Program-made: the position numbers and the translations under genes
Assembly (NCBI GenBank): GCA_030340625.1
Contig: JAOPHQ010005138.1
Span: forward strand, 62,001-126,000
Direction: 5' to 3'
Length of the DNA stretch: 64,000 nt
From: Merluccius polli
Taxonomy: Eukaryota; Chordata; Actinopteri; Gadiformes; Merlucciidae
Shown here: positions 37,038-40,885 of the stretch, in pieces
Position numbering within the stretch: the stretch's first letter is position 1
Layout: the number at the start of each line of letters is the position of its first letter
The notes under the pieces: model-generated
Seen by the model: the letters and a program-made list of their open reading frames with translations, nothing else
What the model was told of the DNA's origin: nothing
Databases searched by the model: none

Positions 37038-38292
37038 TATACCATTTCATGAATCTTTATACCTGAACAAATGTTGAATATATGTATGTCTACTAAATGT
37101 TGAATCTTTATACCTGAACAAATGTTGAATACATGTATGTCTACTAAATGTTTAAAAAAACAAATAAATAAATAACAGCATGAACATAAATGTGGAAAGT
37201 ATTTTCCTTGCCTGGAAAATGTATTGTGTAATTCATTGTCTCTACAAAGCTGTACAAGATGCCTGTGTCTATGGACTAGTCCTTCATTTTATTTATTTAT
37301 TTATTTTTAAAGCAGGTAAAAATATGTTACTCTTGTACCATATTAAGATATAGTATTATTTGCCTGAAAATAATTGTGCACAGTAGTAGTAGTAGTTCTC
37401 TACAAATGCCTTTTACGTATAGTGTGCTACCCCTGAGATTATGGTGGTTGCAGGTAAGTAAACGGGTAATCAGGGCGGCCGTATCGACGCATTTCAAAAG
37501 GCTCAACGCGACTTCTAGTGTTTATTTCTATGCATGTCAGGCGCACTTTATCTCCTCCCCTATCTTCTCCCCTGCTCTCCAGTCATCTTTTCTCCTCTCT
37601 TTTCCTCTGCTCTCCTCTCCAGGTCTTTCCTCCTCTCCTCTGGTCCTCTCTTTTCCTCTCCTCCCCTCTTTCATTTATCATTTCCCACACAATTTCCCCA
37701 ACAGTCCCAACACTTATTCACTGGCCAGAGAGAAAAAAGAAAAGTTACATTTAGCGCAGATCTTTCTGACGTACCTTCTTATTACAATCGGTGAGTGATG
37801 CTGGTCATGCAGTAAACATGTTCTCTCTCTCAGGGTTAGGCCGGCTCTGGCAGACAGCTTGTACTCCCTGTCCTACCTGTACCTTTCCCCTTTGGGCACC
37901 CTGTGCACCATGGTCATTGGCCTGCTGGTCAGCATCCTCACAGGTAAAGGCATCATCATCCAGCTCAGGCTCCTGAGTCTAAATGAAGACCAGTGGTTTC
38001 TATTTGGTCTGTTATTTTCTTAGGTGGATGTAAGCAGGAAAGCCTGGACAGTAATCTGTTTGTGAGGAAGAGCGACTTGATTTGTTTCAACTGCTGTAGC
38101 GACCATTCCAAGGTAAGAGAAGGACAAAGGGATTGGGTAGTAGTAGTTCCTGCCTGTTACTTACTGTGTCGTCCTTTGCCTACACAGATATCCGACATAG
38201 AGAGTGAGGATGACGCGAAGACAGAGAAAAAGTTGGATGCATGTCACAAGTTTGATACGATGAAAGATGTGGAGAAAGTCACCCAATTTTAA
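1631..38292 (+). CDS. slc5a8: Sodium-coupled monocarboxylate transporter, SLC5A8 type (15 coding exons)
   Basis: Coding exons: 1631-1984, 2429-2494, 27668-27719, 28003-28070, 28306-28460, 29051-29191, 29298-29427, 29610-29698, 30022-30134, 30777-30844, 30988-31074, 31183-31367, 37834-37943, 38024-38112, 38188-38292. Every border has GT/AG and the phases sum to 1812 nt, 603 aa (human SLC5A8 is about 610 aa with 15 exons). The start lies in a strong Kozak context (ACCATGG). SLC5 family strings are clear: MSLTASFMSGITVIGTP in exon 1, TGLVIYAPAIALNQ in exon 3, GGLKAVIWTDAVQ in exon 5, SSSINALVAVTVEDF in exon 9 (TM8 region that lines the second sodium site in this fold) and WVGIGAQLYPP in exon 12. 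An NYT glycosylation sequon lies in the exon 12 outer loop. The product should co-import Na+ with lactate, pyruvate or short-chain fatty acids at the plasma membrane. The C-terminus VTQF fits a class I PDZ ligand. Fish carry slc5a8 and slc5a8l paralogues and I cannot separate them. Intron 2 is about 25 kb, swollen by transposons. Confidence 0.9.
2661..2922. mobile_element. Palindromic MITE with about 40-bp inverted ends
   Basis: Left arm 2661-2700 contains TTAGGGACCACATATTCACC and ATTAACTAGTTGCTTA. The right arm 2881-2922 is its near-perfect reverse complement (AGCAACTAGTTAATGGTG, then TATGTGGTCCCTAA). About 180 bp of AT-rich non-coding sequence lies between them. Such short, non-coding, inverted-repeat elements are common in fish introns. 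It sits in intron 2 of the transporter gene; the adjoining AT-rich 2500-2660 may be part of the same element. Confidence 0.65.
2945..3255 (+). repeat. Left arm of a dispersed inverted repeat (partner at 26520-27440)
   Basis: Blocks here recur in reverse complement far to the right. TCCAGGTTGGT, CAGAGACTTGGGTTCTGTGTG and AATGTGAACC...CCAGTTAT (2977-3110) match 27281-27435. TGTTACATATCATTTGTAGATC and TTTACCTGTTAA (3218-3252) match 26530-26570. The order is preserved in mirror image. Confidence 0.7.
3280..3324. repeat. Perfect 20-bp hairpin
   Basis: TACACTTTAGAAACCTTTCT (3280-3299) is followed after 5 nt by its exact reverse complement (3305-3324). A weaker outer pair, AAAATGGTATG near 3251-3261 and CATACCATTTT near 3341-3351, extends the stem. 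It lies at the inner edge of the left inverted-repeat arm. Confidence 0.75.
3390..3560 (+). repeat. Dispersed repeat unit; further copies at 3870-5340 (interrupted) and 19385-19510 (inverted)
   Basis: The string TAGACTAGGCCAAAATCAC, then GTGCTTGAATAAAG, then GGCATTTTTGAGTAAAAGT and GTGCTGAATCCATTTTTG recurs in reverse complement at 19385-19510. A more diverged direct copy is split by the TTAA element at 3918-5237. No coding potential is seen. It gives a useful empty-site reference for that insertion. Confidence 0.7.
3918..5237. mobile_element. TTAA-flanked non-autonomous (piggyBac-like) element
   Basis: Both ends are TTAA (3918-3921 and 5234-5237). The adjoining inverted ends are AGGAACTATATGTAGGA on the left and, reading inward from the right, AGGAGCTATATGTAAGA. 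The surrounding repeat is interrupted exactly at this TTAA: the sister copy at 3409-3475 reads GTGCTTGAATAAAG without the insert. TTAA duplication is the signature of piggyBac-superfamily transposition. The interior encodes nothing convincing; the long minus frame at 4502-5140 is shared with the minisatellite and looks accidental. Confidence 0.75.
4226..4620 (+). repeat. Minisatellite, about 96-bp unit, four copies
   Basis: The unit begins ACCGGGGCTTCATAGTAATG, continues GTGTCCGAATAGAGCAGCCC and ends CTGTTTTATTATCATCC. Copies start near 4226, 4330, 4427 and 4522 and diverge by a few bases each. The array is internal to the TTAA-flanked element. A related fragment (GAGCAGCCCTCTCGGACACAC) occurs at about 27255-27275 at the far inverted-repeat arm. 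Confidence 0.85.
5748..5789. repeat. (AAT)n microsatellite
   Basis: About 14 uninterrupted AAT units directly abutting the next dispersed repeat, as is usual for the tail of a retroposed element. Confidence 0.9.
5790..6355. repeat. Teleost dispersed SINE-like repeat
   Basis: Starts with CATTTATATAGCGCTTTTC and AAAGCGCTTACATAG, then GTGTAGCACCCACTTGGGTGATGCACGGCAGCC and CGCTCACCACACACTGGCAC. This arrangement recurs widely in fish genomes. The GC content is higher than in the flanks and the apparent frames on both strands have no recognisable protein. Confidence 0.6.
6440..8086 (-). pseudogene. Decayed element gene with CXC (tesmin/TSO1-like) domain, C-terminal part
   Basis: Minus-strand frames join in order, although shifted. 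The segment 8006-7284 carries HVVWHRTCYASFTSKSHI, a second block CMFCQEVNSKLRVSI, then LIAAEGRYHTPCYMKFLR and SYLSRRSTFREKLQQQL. Next, 7147-6743 carries QRKVLSIAQDLVYNISCSKQ, WTPKHLGLASTLHQATKHQ and PNRFVHFSCDNIDIND. Finally 6740-6459 carries CSCGSRCMTARCKCKKSRLRC, a cysteine pattern typical of CXC domains. I have seen this architecture among repeated, unnamed fish and invertebrate proteins, which suggests a mobile-element gene, but I cannot assign a superfamily. The gene is interrupted at 8086/12862 by the DIRS element, and the upstream cysteine block resumes at 12862-13012. Frameshifts make it non-functional. Confidence 0.6.
8087..8262 (+). repeat. DIRS left inverted terminal repeat
   Basis: Begins GTTCTCTATCATG, then GAGACTGACTCTCCACTACATATTTC, and ends near the AGCATGGCTACATTGATT segment. 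The reverse complement is found at about 12663-12840. Confidence 0.8.
8495..8745 (+). repeat. Tandem repeat of about 150 bp in the DIRS leader
   Basis: CGGGCGGACCGTACCTCTGTTCAAATCCGACCACG (about 8516-8550) recurs as CAGGCGGACCATACCTCGGTTCAAATCAGACCAGG (about 8668-8702), each followed by TTGGAGGAG and GGGCCATTGCCGA. This is a diverged two-copy repeat between the left terminal repeat and gag. Confidence 0.7.
8905..9965 (+). pseudogene. DIRS gag-like region
   Basis: A short CxxC segment, CLGCGVKMPVEDGHDRCVPC (about 8912-8971), matches the zinc-binding opening typical of fish DIRS gag proteins. The frame then shifts. From 9153 to 9965 an acidic frame (EEEYMEDMSEEEILGFDLP, later LSDVEDLVLEQFSKP) of 270 codons follows, the usual gag body. 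The product would package element RNA. Broken between the two parts. Confidence 0.6.
10286..10702 (+). pseudogene. DIRS reverse transcriptase, N-terminal fragment
   Basis: The frame contains LAAEIDTLLAKRAIRVVP, then FSRYFLIPKKDGRLRPILDL and RGLNKFLRPLRCKMLT, the fingers region of DIRS/Ty3-related reverse transcriptases. The catalytic palm (the DD motif) is missing: sequence passes straight into an RNase H segment at about 10700, so an internal deletion removed most of the enzyme. Confidence 0.85.
10700..11337 (+). pseudogene. DIRS RNase H-like segment and following tether
   Basis: Frame to 10947 reads AAAYVNRQGGLGSPHLCRLA, WEWAHPRFKSLRAMYVPGL and VVADRLSRGG, the end of a retroelement RNase H. 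After a stop it continues (11000-11337) with AHQWPQGLLYAFPPFVLLHP, ILVAPNWPQMTW and LLSQAHGTHFHP, the standard linker to the recombinase in fish DIRS elements. Confidence 0.8.
11426..12202 (+). pseudogene. DIRS tyrosine recombinase with 126-bp internal duplication
   Basis: A 258-codon frame. Positions about 90-120 carry LSLKMVFLLAIMTAKRIGEL, which includes the box I arginine of the tyrosine recombinase fold. From 11936 to 12061 a 126-bp block (42 codons, in frame) is repeated at 12062-12187 with three or fewer differences. The C-terminal box II (HxxR) and the catalytic tyrosine are not found. The +1 frame continues LSHWVVHTIQEAYAQAGRPA to a stop near 12292 and then passes into another short repeat. 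The enzyme would cut and join the circular cDNA; this copy cannot. Confidence 0.85.
12531..12861 (+). repeat. DIRS internal complementary region and right terminal repeat
   Basis: A 20-bp segment with ACATATGAAATATGTAG occurs at about 12540 and again at about 12795. Between the two lie the junction GAGAACGGAGGATTACACTG (about 12584-12603) and the unique part of the right terminal repeat. The junction is the sum of the complements of the two outer ends, as expected for a DIRS circular intermediate template. Confidence 0.85.
12862..13012 (-). pseudogene. N-terminal fragment of the same CXC-domain element gene, cut off by the DIRS insertion
   Basis: Minus-strand translation gives LNTCIICQESKKDQVFNATE, a CxxC block like the second one (CMFCQEV...) in the downstream part. 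It stops exactly at the DIRS right end. On the other side of the DIRS the frame resumes with QGLLTLKAGAQNRRRFHD. The 5' end of the fragment is in turn abutted by the Ngaro element at 13018. Confidence 0.55.
13018..13313 (+). repeat. Ngaro repeat A1
   Basis: 296 bp starting TGAGCATAGCGTTAGTTCAG and ending CTGCTAGCTTGCAA; matched base for base over long stretches by A2 at 18317-18612. It probably contains the element promoter (TATTTAAAG at about 13259). Confidence 0.9.
13500..15563 (+). pseudogene. Ngaro gag-like region, interrupted
   Basis: First frame after A1 contains MSIYDEDSWRV (13500), EEASEESVIPIRRSSRLASK, then stops at 13674. After several shifts and the inserted MITE (14482-15009), a frame at 15105-15563 has SMVEHFYFFEYHKSFYAKA, DWSVVDLALISRHFTG and a cysteine segment CFNFNETC, all usual for the gag end of fish Ngaro elements. 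Disrupted by stops and by the insertion. Confidence 0.65.
14482..15009. mobile_element. hAT-like MITE inside the Ngaro gag region
   Basis: The 8-bp GTAATGAC flanks it on both sides (14474-14481 and 15010-15017). The ends are imperfectly inverted: TAGCCTAGAAC on the left and, read inward from the right, CTAGCCTGGCAAGCCAGACCC, a terminal string seen in many fish non-autonomous hAT elements. The interior is non-coding. Confidence 0.7.
16015..16165 (+). pseudogene. Ngaro RNase H tail remnant
   Basis: RAAHIPGLDD is followed in the next frame by RQIADSLSRFDFASCARWQ, the standard end of the Ngaro RT/RNase H polyprotein. The preceding palm and most of RNase H are missing, so a large deletion lies at about 15564-16010. 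Confidence 0.65.
16400..17085 (+). pseudogene. Ngaro tyrosine recombinase, frameshifted
   Basis: Reads GLVAGIQFHLRCLDPSTISL, LLLNGLKKDKPQGNDIRLPF, then FYGFLRGGEFTTRTGSFDPS (box I arginine), HHFSLLLKHSKTD, and finally YTPHSFRIGAVTTAASVAPV (box II HxxR). The frame shifts just after LKAMGRWA: the catalytic tyrosine survives in the neighbouring frame as RYLRP (codon 17069-17071). So all active-site residues are present but no longer in one frame. Confidence 0.85.
17430..17560 (+). repeat. Two-copy tandem repeat, about 65 bp
   Basis: AATAGGGACCTTCCAGTTCAC and TGGCTCGGTCCCTAATAAT occur at about 17457-17503 and again at about 17522-17562, in the non-coding tail of the Ngaro element. Confidence 0.75.
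17570..18240 (+). repeat. Diverged tandem duplication, about 340-bp unit, ahead of B1
   Basis: The stretch with GATCGGCTATGTCCAT, CACTTCCATGTAGCT and ATGGAAGGGAGGTTGCC recurs at about 17620-17715 and 17965-18070. The second unit passes into B1. The duplicate also contains paired TTCCATGTAGGCACATGGAA palindromes. Confidence 0.75.
18086..18316 (+). repeat. Ngaro repeat B1
   Basis: 231 bp starting GGGGGTCTCTGCTGCCGCTC and ending GTGGTCCTGACTGAAAT; contains AATAAAG near the end, a likely polyadenylation signal for the element. Duplicated as B2 at 18706-18936. Confidence 0.9.
18317..18612 (+). repeat. Ngaro repeat A2
   Basis: Direct copy of A1 sitting between B1 and B2, the arrangement that lets the cDNA circularise in Ngaro elements. 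Confidence 0.9.
18706..18936 (+). repeat. Ngaro repeat B2
   Basis: Copy of B1 forming the right end of the element; separated from A2 by about 93 bp of unrelated sequence (18613-18705). Confidence 0.9.
18937..19514. other. AT-rich spacer with inverted copy of the 3390-3560 repeat
   Basis: No gene. From 19385 to 19510 the sequence is the reverse complement of the 3390-3560 repeat (TACTCAAAAATGCC, CAAAAATGGATTCAGCAC). The remainder is AT-rich and unassigned. Confidence 0.6.
19515..22028 (-). mobile_element. Gypsy-type LTR retrotransposon pol remnant (main part)
   Basis: Minus-strand order, right to left: an aspartic protease with FEVDTGCSVTLMTWSDY (about 21930-21980); reverse transcriptase with LPFGVSSSPAIFQRTIEAVL and the catalytic YLDDILL (about 21120-21220); the connection with APTNVTELKAYLGPLNYYNR (about 20860-20940); an RNase H end (about 20450-20600); the integrase zinc-finger end TCSTCQSHRK and core start WRRLHIDYAGQF (about 19970-20090), later GIPQIVVSDN. 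Many frameshifts and stops are present. No paired LTRs could be found, so the left limit is approximate. The hAT element at 22029 splits it, and it resumes at 25616. Confidence 0.85.
22345..25255 (-). pseudogene. hAT transposase (ZBED/GTF2IRD2-like), split by insertion
   Basis: The start codon is probably 25253-25255 (MSESKKK). An A8 run (25233-25240 as T8) shifts the frame once. From there to 23572 one frame of more than 500 codons stays open. A BED-type zinc finger CLICG...KRHNVERHF lies at the N-terminus. The first catalytic aspartate is in FSIQCDESVDNSSTAQ, the second in VSVTTDGAPAMTGRHSG, and NYHCIIHQQA and TEIRWLSRGRVL follow. The frame ends falsely in the inserted MITE. The dimerisation domain resumes beyond it at 22518-22345 with STYLCESAFSNMSFIKNKHR and LTDTHLEDSIRVAVSSY. 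The product would excise and reinsert the element. Only two lesions are visible, so this is a young copy. Confidence 0.88.
22519..23589. mobile_element. Mutator-like MITE, 9-bp target duplication
   Basis: A 9-bp direct repeat, GGTTGAACC, flanks it (22510-22518 and 23590-23598). Its 30-bp inverted ends start CATAGAAATAAACACTAGAA and continue GTCGCGTTGA. A third copy of the end lies inside at about 23120-23160, so the element appears compound (22519-23160 plus 23161-23589). It holds a (TA)n tract and no gene. Target size and long ends fit Mutator-like elements. A relative lies at 35492-37532. Confidence 0.8.
25616..25900 (-). mobile_element. Gypsy-type remnant, gag/protease junction (continuation)
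   Basis: Directly after the hAT target duplication, the minus strand continues the same retroelement: a basic, cysteine-containing stretch (about 25740-25800) and WVDRKKEWGHGAHYI lead into the protease at 22020. The outer limit is not defined. Confidence 0.55.
25901..26519. other. Unassigned intronic sequence
   Basis: AT-rich sequence in intron 2. I see no protein, no paired ends and no clear repeat apart from short similarity of 26460-26519 to the following tandem-like block. Confidence 0.4.
26520..27440 (-). repeat. Right arm of the dispersed inverted repeat, with internal insertion
   Basis: Reverse complement of 2945-3255 in mirror order: 26530-26570 matches 3218-3255 and 27281-27435 matches 2977-3110. 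About 600 bp more separates the blocks on this side, including a two-copy repeat with GGATGCAGAAA (about 26490 and 26610) and an unassigned stretch with an A13 run (about 26845). Confidence 0.65.
30518..30627. repeat. Perfect 32-bp inverted repeat in intron 9 of the SLC5A8-type gene
   Basis: 30518-30549 (AAGCATGAAGCAAATGCC...) and 30596-30627 are exact reverse complements, separated by 46 nt. It lies between exons 9 and 10, about 150 bp before exon 10. It could form a hairpin in the pre-mRNA or be a small fold-back MITE. Confidence 0.85.
31824..32408. mobile_element. TTAA-flanked MITE in intron 12
   Basis: TTAA at 31824-31827 and 32405-32408. The inverted ends are AGGAGCTATACAC on the left and GGAGCTATAGATT read inward from the right. 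The interior is non-coding. The ends resemble those of the 3918-5237 element, suggesting one family. Confidence 0.65.
32831..32917. repeat. 87-bp near-perfect palindrome
   Basis: Arms 32831-32873 and 32875-32917 are exact reverse complements of 43 bp around a single G. The arm begins CCTACCTGCATGTAGCCTGA and ends CCTAACCCTCTAAC. A further partial copy of the arm is at about 33838-33878 on the other side of the adjacent MITE. Confidence 0.9.
32925..33829. mobile_element. MITE with about 40-bp inverted ends and an AGCGTC array
   Basis: Left end TACTGTACGTTCACACCAGA...GCTGCAAAGACGC; the right end (33785-33829) is its reverse complement with few changes. Just inside the left end, AGCGTC/AAGCGTC recurs about eight times (32990-33060). 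There is no gene, only short accidental frames. The superfamily is uncertain; no clear target duplication could be read. Confidence 0.7.
33830..35491. other. Intron 12, unassigned with pyrimidine-rich CTCTCCT stretches
   Basis: 34830-34900 and 35100-35175 are rich in TCTCCTCTC repeats, similar to 37560-37680. No gene is recognised. A short frame at 34426-34656 starting MESHDNSLLSVV has no family I can name and is probably an element relic. Confidence 0.4.
35492..37532. mobile_element. Second Mutator-like MITE, interrupted by a nested element
   Basis: The left end CATAGAAATAAACACTAG (35492-35509) is cut off by a foreign segment to 36832. The element then resumes with AGAAGTCGCGTTGAGCC and follows the 22519 element closely, (TA)n tract included, to the right end at 37532. 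Both copies share the following bases CATGTCAGGCGCACTTTATC. A 9-bp target duplication is not visible here. Confidence 0.75.
35509..36832. mobile_element. Nested MITE with GGGCCGTGTTCCGATA ends
   Basis: Left end GGGCCGTGTTCCGATA and right end TATCGGAACACGGCCC are exact complements. Inside, a further inverted pair is recognisable: TTGCAGTTCC...GCAGAATGAATGG near 35713-35775 against its complement near 36390-36455. So there is probably a third level of nesting. Non-coding; superfamily not assigned. Confidence 0.7.
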
Positions 38293-38628
38293 AAAAGAGT
38301 GGATCACTATATTGTAAAACGGACAACAGAACAAAAGTCCCTGTTAGCACATTTATACCAACAGAGAGCAGATTGTCTCTGAGCTAATTAAATTAAACGT
38401 TAGAATACCTGGCAGGTGTTCAATGAAGACTGCAGTGAATACTGCCCATCACTTAAGGTATCTTTTCACTATGAAGGCTATGAACGCCCGCACATTTGCC
38501 TATAGATAAGTCCTCCCAAATGGAAGACAATGAAAATTGTAGAATGTTTATGTATTGTAAATATATAAATATTCTGTATATGTAGTTGTAATATTACATT
38601 ATTAATGATTGTGTTTTAAAATGAAAAA

Positions 38629-38634
38629 AATAAA
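38629..38634 (+). terminator. Polyadenylation signal AATAAA for the SLC5A8-type gene
   Basis: Canonical AATAAA about 340 bp after the stop codon at 38290-38292, in an AT-rich 3' untranslated region, followed by a GT-rich tract (38679-38704) that could act as the downstream element. This would give a 3' UTR of roughly 360 bp. Confidence 0.6.
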
Positions 38635-39388
38635 TATGAATAATGCTTAGCCTTGTCTTTGTACAATACCTTTTTTTGTTTGTGTGTGTGTGTGTGTGTT
38701 AGTGTGAGAGAGAGAGAGTGAGGGCTAGTGTCTCAATCACATGTAATTGATAAGAGGTTAAATGTGTGTGCCCGATTAATTTTGTATGCATAGTTATGTA
38801 TGAGTAATTGAGAGGAAGAATATTATTGAGAATGAATCCAGATTAGAGACTGTAATAACCTCTGCCCCTTATCACCTTGGCAACATGCAATAAAGGAAGT
38901 TAACAAGAAATGACCCGCCCACTCCTACCTGGCAGGATGAGCTCATTTGGCTGTTCCATGTTTGCAGGGAGTGGAGAGAGTAAACACTGATAGGAAAGGG
39001 TGAGGGACTTCGGATAATGAACTTACTTTCTCTTGTTACGAACCGCGTGAGGTGAGACAAACTCTTTTTACTAAAATTATACGCCGGAACAGAAAAGTGA
39101 AATATTAAGTAACACAGATTGCCAACAGGAGGTTAGTTACTATGCTTATTTTGTTATATGTTTGTTTTATGGCACAACAGACATGCCATAAAACTTATGA
39201 GGGTAAGGCTTGTGGCTTGTTGTGTCTAAAACACCTACTGGGTGGGGGTGAACTCGCCTTTGACATAAACTCAAATATAGTCATAGCACCATCTGAATAG
39301 AGCCCAATAAAACACAACTGTGCTAACTTGATGGTCATGGATGATTTACAACCATTTCCAATCTCTTTGCATTCTTTCCGTTTCTGAA
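38635..39388. other. Spacer between the SLC5A8-type gene and the mucin-like gene
   Basis: Contains a (GT)n tract (38679-38704) and AT-rich sequence. The pyrimidine tract and CAG at 39376-39393 look like a 3' splice site just ahead of the next start codon, so a non-coding first exon and the promoter of the next gene probably lie here. Confidence 0.45.
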
Positions 39389-39401
39389 CTCAGAACAAAC
39401 A

Positions 39402-40395
39402 ATGCACCAGGTCCTGGAAACAAACGTTGCCTTGTTGGTATGTTGTCTTCTCGCTCTTTCCTTTGCTGCAACTACACTGACACTAGAGGACTTGATGACA
39501 ACGTTGGCCAGCTTGACAGTGATACCTCCTACTAAAGACCTCACCCATACTACAGTCACTCCAGTGAGCACCACCAACAATGACAACCCCGTATCTCCAA
39601 CCAACACCAAAGTATCTCCAACCGACCCCTCCGTATCGCCCGACCACATGACTGTTCTTACCGGCACTACCTTGGGATCTACAGCTGCTAGCGCTTCAAG
39701 CCAGGCTTCAACACGCAGGAGCACAACACAGCCTCCGGACAGCACCACCGCCGCCACCACCTGGACCTTTCAAACCTTTACCACCACAAACCCTGAAGAT
39801 GAAACTTCAACCCAGACACATCAAACAAGACCAGCAACCCCACCAGCTGATGGTGGGGTTGCAGAAGGTGAGCATAGAGCTGCTTCTTCTCAAGAACGGA
39901 ATTCATCTATTTTGATTGTAATATTATATTTTGGATGTATTAGTCTTACCAATCACATTCACTGGCTTTAACATTTGCACAATTGTCTTTTTGTCATTAT
40001 TTCTGTGTGAATAGGTTTGAACCTGAACAATTCAGACAGGAATATGATGATCATCTTTAGCGTGGTGCTCATAGGGTTTGTTTTGGGGTCAGTTATATAT
40101 CTTCTCCATAGATGCAAACAGAGACTGCAATATTCCCATCACCCTCTTTACAACACGGGTAAGAATTGAAATCCCTCTTTATTTTATACAATCAATACAA
40201 ACTCATTATGTTGTTATGAGCTGCTGCAAACCCTCTCCATTTTCAACAGATCAATTTGAGGCTGATGATGACACGCTAGTCATCTCGGGAGGACTGTATG
40301 ATGGACATGCAGTGTTCGACCAACCAGCACCCACTACAGACGCATCACTCCACCTTAACTTCCTCAATGACAGAGACAGAATTCCTACATTTTAG
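39402..40395 (+). CDS. Mucin-like single-pass membrane protein, unnamed (3 coding exons)
   Basis: Exons 39402-39867, 40015-40158 and 40250-40395 join in phase to 756 nt, 251 aa. Residues 1-23 form a signal peptide (ALLVCCLLALSFAA core). Residues about 25-155 are a Thr/Ser/Pro-rich ectodomain (PVSPTN, STRRSTTQPPDSTT) fit for dense O-glycosylation. Exon 2 gives a membrane span, MIIFSVVLIGFVLGSVIYLL, then a basic stop HRCKQR. Exon 3 encodes the short tail with DDDTLVISGGLYDG and ends RDRIPTF. The ATG follows a likely 3' splice site (TTTCTGAACTCAG at 39381-39393), so an upstream non-coding exon is expected. The tail looks conserved in style but I cannot name the gene; a sialomucin-like cell-surface protein is the best description. 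It is transcribed toward sycp1. Confidence 0.75.
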
Positions 40396-40415
40396 GTCAT
40401 TGATGGCTCACTTGA

Positions 40416-40421
40416 AATAAA
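40416..40421 (+). terminator. Polyadenylation signal of the mucin-like gene
   Basis: AATAAA 21 bp after the stop codon. A second one (CAATAAAAAAC) is at 40602-40607. Either would end the message before the convergent sycp1 stop at 40886. Confidence 0.55.
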
Positions 40422-40885
40422 GTAAGATCACATGACATATTTTTTTCAGAACTGGAATTTCAACAACTGTGAACATTGACATATACCCCAGATACATTGT
40501 GGAATGTATTATACTGTATTTTTAATGCCAACAAGAACAACAATGCAGAATCTTTGTAATTATAACAATCTGTACTACGAATAGCAATGAATTGATAAAT
40601 CAATAAAAAACACAACTTGAAACTAACACATTTTGTGTCTATGGTAACGAAACACAAATGGAACAGCCATGCTTGACTATGCGACAGCATTTATGAGAAC
40701 ATCTAACAAATTCATAACAAGTACCTTATTGAAATGCCTAAAATGGCTTAAAGATAATGAGTAAACATGTTGTTAGTACACAGACACACACAGACTTTAA
40801 AGTCCATACAAAGTTAAATAAGTTTTGCACAAACAATGCTACTATGCTTACTGATGGGTACTTTCTAAAACTTAAAAGCACTGTT

